This document shows, in pieces, positions 56,208 to 64,000 of a stretch of 64,000 bases of DNA. Each line of letters opens with the position of its first letter. Positions within the stretch are counted from its first letter, which is position 1. The stretch lies in NCBI GenBank assembly GCA_024741835.1, contig JAENRP010000019.1, positions 210,352 to 274,351 on the forward strand, written 5' to 3'. Origin of the DNA: Diplocarpon mali. Lineage: Eukaryota > Ascomycota > Leotiomycetes > Helotiales > Drepanopezizaceae. The notes under the pieces are model-generated. The model did not search any database. It was not told the DNA's origin and was given only the letters and a program-made list of their open reading frames with translations. The position numbers and the translations under genes were made by a program.

Positions 56208-57456
56208 TCAAGCCTTCTTGAAATTATCCCCTTCCACAGCCCCCTTTGCCATCCAAACGAGATAACCCCGACTCTTCCCCGCCCAAACCGCCAGACTCGG
56301 CACTTTCCACCCAAACACTTGTCCAACGCCTCCACCAGGTCCTGTCGGCACAAATTGGGTCGCTCCCATGCCCTTGAAGTCCTTCTGCTTGAAGATGCTT
56401 TTTCCCTTGTCACCCGCCAAATCGATGCCGATGCTAGTACCCAGGGGCGCAACCGCGTTCTGCGCATCCATCACACTACCGCTGCTGTAACTTGCTACGT
56501 CGCCGATAGCGTACACGCCCGAGATAGGGGTGCGGCATGTTTTGGCATCAGTGACGACGTGGTTGCTCTCGCTAAGCCATTCTCGGGGCAGGAATTGCGA
56601 GTTTGGCTTCCCGCCCGTAGCATCGATGAACACGTCTACGCTCCTGCTGGAGCCATCACTGAGCGTAACCGTCGTCTGGCCACCTGTCCCCTGGACGCTC
56701 GTCGAAGATACCTTGAGATCGTGGTCAACATTTACCCCGAGCGCCTTCAACTTGGCCTCGGCAGACTTCGAGTTGGAAGCCAGGAGGTTGGGCAGGAGAC
56801 GCGTGTTTCCGGAGAGGATGGTGGTCTCCAGACCCCGATACTGCGCACCCACCTCCCCGGCAGTCTCGACTCCAATGGCTCCCCCACCCGCAATCAGCAC
56901 GCTCTTCGCACTCGCAAGCGCCGTCCGTGTGGCTTCCAACTGACGCTTCAACGATCCCTCGTCGTCGTTCAATGCCCACAGCGGGCTAACATAGCTCGAT
57001 CCCGTGGCGATCACGAGACTCGCATACGTGACCGCCTGACCGTTGCTCAGCGCCACGCTCTTGTTTTCCGCATTGATGCCGCTGGCTTTTGCCTGCACGA
57101 GCGTGAATTGCTCCGCGGAGTAGGAGGAGAAGGCCGAGGCGATGGGGAGGAAGACTTTGGATTCTGGGATCAGGGTCGAGGAGACGAGGAGACGCGGCGC
57201 GGCGATGTTCCAGTAGAACTCGACATTGGGAGTGACGAGCGTGATGTGGTATGTGGTGGAATTGAGCTTAGTGAGCTTGGGGAGGACGTGGCGGAGGAGG
57301 TACTTTGGTGTTGTAGTCAGCTGTTGCCCCAGGTGAGATCACGACGTGATTTTTGCTCGTGGAAAGGGGACGAAGGAGCCGTTGACTTACGTGAGCTATA
57401 TTGACGCCAGCGTGGTGACCGCCGAGTATGAGAATCTCGTGCGTAGAAGAAGACAT
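56208..57456 (-). CDS. AIF/AMID-like FAD-dependent NAD(P)H oxidoreductase
   Basis: Pyridine nucleotide-disulfide oxidoreductase-type flavoprotein of the AIF-M2/AMID (FSP1-like) group, which passes electrons from NAD(P)H via FAD to quinones or other acceptors. Two exons: 57456-57391 and 57302-56208, separated by an 88-bp intron (GTAAGT...AAAG), giving 386 residues. Motifs: the N-terminal FAD dinucleotide fold ILILGGHHAGVNIAH, the central ATG box VIATGSSYVSPLW, the NAD(P)H fold VLIAGGGAIGVETAGEVGA and the C-terminal FAD motif VYAIGDVASYSSG. There is no mitochondrial presequence or transmembrane anchor, so it is probably cytosolic or lipid-associated. Relation to fungal cell death is known for some homologues, but here it is only family knowledge. 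Confidence 0.9.
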
Positions 57457-58387
57457 TGTGGTGCTGATGTCCTGAAATTTCTCTTGGAGAGAAGAACAGA
57501 TGACAAGAAAACGAGGAGCGAAGTAACGGGCGGAATTCAGAGGAAGAGAAGTAATAGCTAGCTAGCGCCGGGATACATGTACATTGCACTCACCCATTCC
57601 CGTCACGGCTCTGCTTTAGCATTTACATCCCTATCCACCGGGCCCTGCATTGCGCATCGTAGTGCCGTGCTTGCAATAGCCAACAACAACGCTTGTTGCG
57701 ATCGGACGCTGCACAGCACTCGTTGCTATGACAAGCAATGCCCAGGGCAGTGAGCATAGCACATGCCAGTTTTACGAGTGTATGTAGCGGCACGTCTATC
57801 GCGTAATAGATAGCGCAGCTGTGCGATGATGGGAAACACTCATTCGACGCAATCAAAAGACAGTCCTCGAATTACGAACAGGAGTTGATATCAAAACTGC
57901 ACGAGGAGGCAATCGGCATGGGGAAAGGGGAATTCCAGTACGTCAGATGGGGAGCTTTGATACGCATCAATGTCAGCACGCTATGGCTTGCAGTCCAGGA
58001 CGTAAGCGAGGGGCTATTAGAATAATTGCACGTAAATTCCGCTCCATCAAAGCCAAAGGAGAGGAAAAAGACTATCGTGATCAGCGAAAAGCCAAATTCA
58101 ACGACATCTTTCAATGTTATTGGCATTGTTCCATTCTCTTGAGGAAAGATTCAGGATCAATACTGCATATACTTATTGGCTCTCTACAACTCCCCAATGA
58201 CATGTGGTACGGACCACAGGCGGACGTCTCCTTTCATGTCCGCCGCTAGGAAATGAAGATTGATTACGCCTGCGCCTCCATATCCGATGATTTTAGTCAT
58301 TATCTCCACAACTCCCTCCACCCATTCAAACCTCGGCGACCTCTCTCACATCCCAACGAAAAGAGATTCGGATCTTATTTCACCTCA
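57457..58387. other. Intergenic, no gene
   Basis: 930 bp between two minus-strand genes; holds the AIF-like promoter on the left and the DUF6640 gene 3' flank on the right. Frames are short and unconvincing. Confidence 0.5.
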
Positions 58388-58893
58388 TCAGACAGTCTTC
58401 TCCTTCATCCCCCAACTCTCCACCGCCCACCCGAGCCAACTACTAACAGCCAACCCAACAAACAACCAGAACTGCGGGAACCCTTCCCCAAACTCCGGAT
58501 CCACCGCCAGACTCCCTGGGTACAGGATCGCACTCAGGCCCGTGATCCAGTAGATGCTGCCAAAGATCGCAGCGGTGAGCAGGGAGTCCGTGGCCATGGC
58601 TACGGACGTGGTGCGCCGGTAGGTGTAGAACAGTGTTGCGAGCCCGAGACCGAGGCCCAGGGACATGGTTTGTCCGTTGTGGAATTTGGCGTGCGGAGGC
58701 CTGGTTTTGCGTTATTTTGAGAGCTGCATTCAACTAGGATGGAGGGAGGCGAGGGTGTGAGAGAATAGGAGGTACACAGAGAGAGAGAGACGAACCATCG
58801 AGGGTTCAAGACGTGTGTTTCGTTGAAGTCGGCGATGAATGGTCCTAGTATCGAGCCAGCTGCTGAGAGCGTGAGGAGGCCTTTACCAAGCAT
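58388..58893 (-). CDS. DUF6640-type small membrane protein
   Basis: Two exons on the minus strand: 58893-58796 and 58700-58388 with a 95-bp intron (GTTCGT...CCAG), giving 136 residues. It starts MLGKGLLTLSAAGSILGPFI, carries the family-like stretch FNETHVLNPRW across the splice to PPHAKFHNGQTMSLG, and then has three further hydrophobic segments (LGLGLATLFYTY, LLTAAIFGSIYWITGLSAIL, FWLFVGLAVSSWLGWAVESW). So it is an integral membrane protein with about four helices. I recognise the pattern as the fungal DUF6640 family; function is unknown. An earlier in-frame Met at 58965 would add a tail without family support. Confidence 0.8.
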
Positions 58894-59491
58894 CGTGAGT
58901 TCGATTATACCTTGGCTTGAGGGTGGATGGCATATGTGTGTGTATGTGTATTTCATATATATCAAAGTAGGTATGTATAATGTGATAAGATAGGATGGGA
59001 TCTTTGATTTTGTATCCCCCGGGAAAGCTTCTTTATCTTATATCCAGTATTCGGCCAAACGGAGATGTCATCGACTGCAGAGCATGATCCAAGTAAGGTG
59101 CGCTTGGCGGCCGGTGATCATAGCGGAGCTGACACCTCGGGCGGAGCTTAGTACGGCTTGAATTCACTCTCCCTGCGGCCTGACTCGTGTCGCGGAGACC
59201 GAAGAATAGCCGGTGTTGACTTGAGTACTAGAATCGTACAACTGTAAATCGCCCAAGTAGGGGAGAGATTGATTTTTCCTTGAGCAGCTACCACTCTTCT
59301 TTACTTGATATCGGCGGATTGACTTTAGCATGTAAGGTAACGAAAGGTATTTGTGGCTTGCGATGCTAACCAAGACAGTGTGGCGCAGTCGACTAGAACA
59401 TAGCCCTGCGCTCACCCGAGCCGAGCCGATCCTGCAACTCGCCTTGGACGATGTGCAACAAAATCGAAGTACTGAAATGCTAGCTCATCGA

Positions 59492-59682
59492 TCACGTGAC
59501 CTTGTACAGGCAATTTTGCTGCTTCCTCCCGATTCGACCTCTAATTCAGGTGTAGCAGCGGAAAATTATCATCTGTAAATACTTCACGCCGTGCAAATAG
59601 TTGTTCTCTCGCTGGATCTCAGTTAACAGTGCTTACCTGCTGTGGCCCCTTGTAAATGTGTGCTATGTGATAGTCACGTGAC
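59492..59682. promoter_or_regulatory. Two TCACGTGAC palindromes
   Basis: TCACGTGAC occurs at 59492-59500 and again at 59674-59682. CACGTG is the core for bHLH factors (Cbf1, Pho4 and SREBP types), and the flanking TC/AC suits Cbf1-like factors. Both lie 600-800 bp upstream of the DUF6640 start. Occupancy is inference only. Confidence 0.35.
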
Positions 59683-59913
59683 CTGAAACTTGAACCCCTA
59701 ACAGCTATGATGAAGTTAACCTAAATGTTTCTTTTCTCTCCGTACGTCTGGTATCATGCCTAACTGCTGCCTCCGCGTCCAACCGCATGCCGTGATACAA
59801 CTAAATGCCAATTTAATATTGAGGCACAATGTAAAATTTGATTTCACGAAAACACGTTGATTCCCTCTATTTAATTATCAGTCGCGTCCCGGTCTCTGCT
59901 GCAAGGCCCCGAA

Positions 59914-59946
59914 GTTCACCGCTCAGGTGCGTACTGAGCGGTGAAC
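59914..59946. repeat. Perfect 12-bp inverted repeat (hairpin)
   Basis: GTTCACCGCTCA, 9-nt loop, TGAGCGGTGAAC. It lies 130 bp beyond the MFS stop codon (minus strand), so it could form a hairpin in that transcript's 3' region, be a dimer-binding site, or be the footprint of a small mobile element. Confidence 0.75.
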
Positions 59947-60075
59947 AAAGAAACTCGCTTTTCTGCATTCATGACGACGAAACCTTCATCAAATACCAAC
60001 CTAGCTTGCGTTCCGCGTTTTTCGTGACACAGTCGAATTTGAGACACAAGGCTCTGGAGTTCTAAAGATCCTTAT

Positions 60076-61795
60076 TCATGTCGAGTACCTCCAATGTTCC
60101 GAGTACTCCCCGTCAGTCAACAAGCTTGTGTCGATATTTTCAGCTCGAAGGTTGACTCCTTGCTCCCTATTTCTCTTCGCATTCTCCAGCTTCATCCATG
60201 TTCCCAGGAATAAAACGGAGCAGATCGCTACGCCATTGCAGCAGCAAGTGGCGATCAAAGTTGGGATATACCTAACTTGTTAGCAATCGTTCTTCCATAG
60301 GACGGGATATATTCTTACTTTGGCGCATATTCTACTCTGAAAGTACCAGCTGACAATATGCCCGCCAGATTTCCTAAACCGACCACTACAGCCCAATCAG
60401 TCTTATTTTCCCCTCTGAATGTGTTAGGCTTCTGCATTTCGAACTTCTACGTACAGAATCCTGTATTTGCAGCCCGAGAATTTTCGTCCATGTTGTTATT
60501 GTTGTGCCACGAGTGTACGAGGCATGTAGGGACGTACGCCCCGGATGCCATCAAGAAGCAAGCAAAGTACGCCACGTCTTTGTTCTCCAGAACGTCAATA
60601 GTTGCGAGGATAAGCATGCCGACCAAAGATAAGACCAAGCTTAAGACGATATGGTAAGTTCGCTCTCGAAAGTAATCGGACGACTTGGCGATGCAGAGAA
60701 GAACGACGAATCCTACTGCGTTCGGGGCCACTGTCCACAAATTCGTCTTGACCACGCTGAAACCGAGGCGTTGGACAATCTACACGCCCCGTCTGAGTTT
60801 CGGGCAAGGACAAAAAAGGAGCTCTGAACTCACCTGCGGTAGAAAGTTCGAGGTTGTGGCAAAGGCCACTGGGTAGGTGAAGCAAATAATAGCCCACACT
60901 GGAAACTTCCAATCCTTGAACATATGGAACGCAGCCTCCATATTGAACTCGACATTCACCTTTTTCGACGAGTCCTTCAAGCTTCTCGCTCTGGCAGCTG
61001 CCTTCTCGCTCTCTGTAAAGAACCATGCGGTCTCGGGAGATTCTGGAAGCCAGAATATTGCCACGACTCCAACAATGACAGTCAACCCACCCTCAATCAG
61101 GAAGAGCCACTGCCATCCGTGGATATCAGTGTTGATCTGAAAGACTCCAAAGGCAACGAGACCGCTGAACGCTGCGGCAAGGAGAGCGCTCCCGAAGAAA
61201 ATCGCCAGCCTGAACCCCAGTTCGTTGCGCTTGTAGAACAAAGTCAAGTAGAAGACCACTCCCGCAAAGAAACCGGCTTCGCATATTCCCAGCAGGAGAC
61301 GAATCGCGAGGAGTCCACCGAAGTTCTTGGCAGCACACTGAATGAGTGCCAGCGAGCCCCATCCGATCATGAGGATAGGCAGCATGATCTTTCCGGAGAA
61401 TCTTTTGGTCAAGAGATTTAGAGGCAGATCGCAAAGACCGAACGGAACGTAAAATAGCAAGATGAGTAGCGAATAGTCGTTTCCTTTGAAGTTTAGGTCG
61501 GCATCGAGGCCATCGGTTTTGGCATTCGCAAGATTACTCTGATGACTGTGTCAATGAGTGCAAGGTATTGATTAACTTGGATGCCCTACCCTGTCGACAG
61601 AGTTGAAGAAATACATCTGCAGTTGATTAGTCAATTGCTGAATCAATCGATGTGGTTTTATACCATGGCCAAGAATGGTAGCAAGATGAAATCAAGCTTT
61701 CGGACGCAAGACCTTTCCGCTGCGGCGTCAATATAGGCGGTGGCATTCTCACGCGCTGACTCCGCGTCGAGTACAGAATCCTTATTTTTCCCCAT
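60076..61795 (-). CDS. DAL5-type MFS transporter, apparently intact
   Basis: Anion:cation symporter-family (DAL5-like) plasma-membrane permease; relatives import allantoate, nicotinate, pantothenate or other small carboxylates with protons. Six exons on the minus strand: 61795-61664, 61616-61590, 61538-60834, 60779-60455, 60385-60319, 60271-60076, total 1452 nt (483 residues). Every splice site is canonical and the phases close. Landmarks: CVRKLDFILLPFLAM then MYFFNSVDRSNLANAKTDGL, LLFYVPFGLCDLPLNLLTKR, LLLGICEAGFFAGVVFYLTL, GWQWLFLIEGGLTVIVGVVA, LPESPETAWFFTE and the C-terminal LVGLGNLAGILS. DRSNLANAK and LPESP are typical for the family; substrate cannot be read from sequence. It is the last intact gene before the telomere-proximal oxygenase. 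Confidence 0.9.
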
Positions 61796-62704
61796 CACTG
61801 CTGCTGCAGGCAAGTTTGTTTTCTCTCGAGAACGAAGAAGGAGCTTGGAATCGAGTTACTCATAAGTGATCAAGGTACATCGCTACCTGGAGCCATTAAT
61901 AGGTCCATCAAGATAAGAAACCCTTGGCAACGGATGTGTACCCATTTGCACGGAGAAAGTGCGGAGAATAAGATGAAATCAAGAAGTGAGATTCTACTAA
62001 CTCCAATCAAGCCCTTTCGGGTTGGAGAGCCGACTTATTCGGTGTTTCTTCTTTCTCGACTTTCTATAGAGAAGCTTCTGAACTTCTTAAAGAAAATGTC
62101 CAAGGCTGATTGGGCCAAATAAAGAGTGGATAAGTGGCCTCTGTATGTAGACGAGATTCTATACAATGAGCAGTTCTAAAAAACCAGTTTTGCACTTTTA
62201 TCAAGTACTGGGCATGTCTATAACGACTCGCACTCCCATGAAATTTCACAAGAAAGCCACGTACAAATTCCCACCCACTATTGCGATGCCACATCTCGAA
62301 ATCTCTTGTACCCCAATTATGACTGTGCATTCGGAGTTTGGGAGGCTTGTCTCGATACGATCAACACGCCTACCCCTTTCCGACTCGCTTGTATGTACGT
62401 TATTTCCATCCCGGACCCCACCCCACTCCTATACTCCTAGACATGAGCTGTTTCTTATCACTATCTCACGACTCTTGGGAAACTGGGAATCAACCCCTTA
62501 GAAAATAGCTGTAGCGTAACTATCAAGAATGGATACCAGAAATGGGCCATTTCGCTGCAGGTTGTGCAATGAGTCTTAAAATATAAGCATACGCTTCGCG
62601 GTCAATGTTATAAAAGAAGTATCAGAAGGCTGTCTTCTACATAGTAAAACTCAGCTTATACTGGTTCTGTAAAGTAATCTTATCTACTGCCACAGAACAC
62701 TGAG
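61796..62704. other. Divergent spacer between MFS gene and oxygenase
   Basis: 909 bp separating head-to-head genes, so it must hold both promoters if they are expressed. Frames at 61934-62122, 62166-62501 and 62064-62330 (minus) have no family resemblance. No distinct element recognised. Confidence 0.5.
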
Positions 62705-63891
62705 ATGTCGGCTCCTCCAATTCTGGATTTCGCGCGTTGGTTAAGAGCTTCTTCATCATGGCCAGCATTCTGATGTACAGCAGGATTCTACAGCAGTGAT
62801 CCAGAACAGAAGGCTGCTCTAGTCGATGAAGTCATAAACTGCTGTCTTCACAACGGGTTCTTCCAAATCACCGGCCATCTTGTGCCATTGCAGCTTCAAA
62901 GTCGCGTCTTGCAATGCTCCAAGCGCTTTTTCAAGCAACCACTTGACGAGAAGAGGAAAGTGAGCAAAGGTAATGGTCAAGATCCAGTTAGAAACCTTGT
63001 CTTCTAACAATTGAAAGAGTTGAACACCTGGAATCGTGGCTATGAATTCCTCGGTTCACAAATACTTGAAGCTGGCACGGAACCCGAGCTGAAAGAGGGC
63101 ATTACATTGGCGAGGATCTTCCAACGACACATCCATACTTCTTACAAAAGAAACTAAATTCTGGTCCTAACTCCTGGCCCGTTTCAATGGATAGAATAGA
63201 CGAGTTCAAGAAAACGACGATGGACTATTATCGAGAAACATGCCAGTTGGCTCGAGATATTCTCAAAGTCCTAGCTCTCACTCTCAACCTATCTGAAAAC
63301 TATTTTGACGAATTCACCTCCGGAGCGGTTGCTACTATGCGTCTACTGCACTACCCGCCACAGCCCGCGGACTCGGATGAGAAGCTGAGCAGGGGAATCG
63401 GAGCCCATACGGACTTTGGTGCTATTACGCTGTTACTCCAAGAGGAGGTTGACGGGCTCCAAGTCTGGGACAAAGAGACACAGACGTGGTTGGACGTAAG
63501 TGCAACTGGCTGGTAAGATATCTAGGCTGACTCTAAGGCAGGTTATACCAACAAAGGGGGCATACGTCGAAATCTAGGGAATATGTTTATGAAATGGTAA
63601 ATTCTATAGCCAAATAACAACTCATCCTCTAAGACTAGTATCAGGTCGAACGATAAGTATAGATCCAATCTACATAGAGTCATCAACAAGTCCGGAAGAG
63701 AGCGTTATTCCATCCCGGTGTTCTTTTCGGGCAATCCAGACTACATCATTAAGTGTCTACCGAACTGCTGCGCCGAGGGGGAGACACCAAAGTACGCTCC
63801 GGTCTCGGTATCCGATGCAGTTATGGGAGGTTACAGGGAGAGTTACGGCCGCGTCCAAACGCACTCAAGAAGACAAAATTATCCAAAATAG
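62705..63891 (+). pseudogene. 2OG-Fe(II) oxygenase (IPNS-like), two frameshifts, abuts telomere
   Basis: Isopenicillin-N-synthase-like 2-oxoglutarate/Fe(II) dioxygenase, a family that hydroxylates or desaturates small metabolites. Exons 62705-62735, 62784-62969, 63018-63495, 63542-63596 and 63645-63891, all with GT-AG introns of 46-48 bp. Motifs: LHNGFFQITGH, NTWNRGYEFLGSQ, metal ligands HTD (His 63406, Asp 63412), distal His in NLHRVINKSG (63673) and the 2OG-binding RYSIPVF. Breaks: one base is missing at 63101-63103 (ATTAC where a Tyr codon of the family frame should start) and one at 63569-63572 (GAAATC instead of GA-AAATC). Both look like a homopolymer run short by one base, so they may be assembly errors in an intact gene. 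The stop TAG at 63889-63891 is the first part of the telomere repeat. Confidence 0.75.
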
Positions 63892-64000
63892 GGTTAGGGT
63901 TAGGGTTAGGGTTAGGGTTAGGGTTAGGGTTAGGGTTAGGGTTAGGGTTAGGGTTAGGGTTAGGGTTAGGGTTAGGGTTAGGGTTAGGGTTAGGGTTAGG
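63889..64000 (+). repeat. Telomere, (TTAGGG)n
   Basis: About 18.7 uninterrupted TTAGGG units to the window's end, starting TAGGG at 63889. The G-rich strand runs 5' to 3' toward the right, so this is the right chromosome end. No subtelomeric repeat buffer separates it from coding sequence. Confidence 0.98.

Larger units (their letters stand above)
58894..60075. other. Intergenic with palindromic elements
   Basis: 1.2 kb between DUF6640 and the MFS gene, both on the minus strand, so it contains the DUF6640 promoter and the MFS 3' flank. Two exact TCACGTGAC words and one strong 12-bp hairpin are listed separately. No gene recognised. Confidence 0.5.

Noticed and set aside
62760..62783. In-frame TGA near the start of the oxygenase as a disabling stop
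   Set aside because: It lies inside a plausible 48-bp intron (62736-62783) whose removal gives the family-like DFARFYSSDPEQ junction.
1..64000. CRISPR arrays, bacterial operons, prophage or rDNA
   Set aside because: Intron-containing fungal genes and a TTAGGG telomere throughout; no spaced direct repeats of CRISPR type and no rRNA signature.

Overview
The window is the right-hand end of a chromosome of a filamentous ascomycete (Pezizomycotina). It closes with about 112 bp of uninterrupted TTAGGG telomere repeat. Genes carry short (46-113 bp, occasionally longer) GT-AG introns with CTAAC/CTGAC-like branch sites. Most of the proteins belong to fungal families (hob3/Rvs161 BAR protein, DAL5-type transporters, fungal CPAF-like S41 peptidase, DUF6640). 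Long AT-rich, gene-poor blocks with eroded repeats and stop-ridden genes separate GC-rich gene islands. That two-speed layout is what repeat-induced point mutation (RIP) tends to leave, but I infer RIP by eye and have not measured it. Genus or species cannot be fixed from this.

Layout. 0-11 kb is a gene island: the 3' part of a secreted TAP-like alpha/beta hydrolase, an aldehyde dehydrogenase, a six-exon secreted S41-family peptidase, and fibrillarin (minus strand, four exons). 11-22.4 kb is GC-rich and full of microsatellites and short tandem repeats, with one small hypothetical gene (17.07 kb), one transposon-like relic (19.4-20.7 kb) and an RRM protein (20.8-22.4 kb, minus). 22.4-41.5 kb has no gene I can call intact. 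It holds a decayed Fringe-like/GT31 glycosyltransferase (28.6-29.7 kb), a decayed DAL5-type transporter (34.7-36.7 kb), a weak candidate gene at 30.9-31.8 kb and AT-rich relic DNA. 41.5-48 kb carries a coiled-coil protein and 5-aminolevulinate synthase. 48-53.6 kb is again AT-rich relic DNA with the second copy of a roughly 330-bp dispersed repeat. 53.6-61.8 kb is a compact housekeeping/accessory island: a small basic (Alb1-like) protein, the BAR protein hob3 in divergent orientation, an AIF/AMID-like oxidoreductase, a DUF6640 membrane protein and an intact DAL5-type transporter. 62.7-63.9 kb is a 2-oxoglutarate/Fe(II) oxygenase gene that runs straight into the telomere.

How the parts relate. 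The housekeeping genes (fibrillarin and the Alb1-like protein in ribosome synthesis, ALAS in heme synthesis, hob3 in endocytosis/actin) are independent. The telomere-proximal transporter plus oxygenase could form a small accessory metabolic unit, but only position supports that. I did not find a convincing new multi-gene system. The most interesting local facts are the oxygenase gene whose stop codon lies in the telomere junction, its two homopolymer-length frameshifts, an in-frame 51-nt intron in ALAS, a GC-AG intron in the peptidase gene, and two families of diverged repeats shared between distant parts of the window. Exon boundaries were placed by hand from reading frame, splice signals and remembered family consensus; no search or alignment was run.
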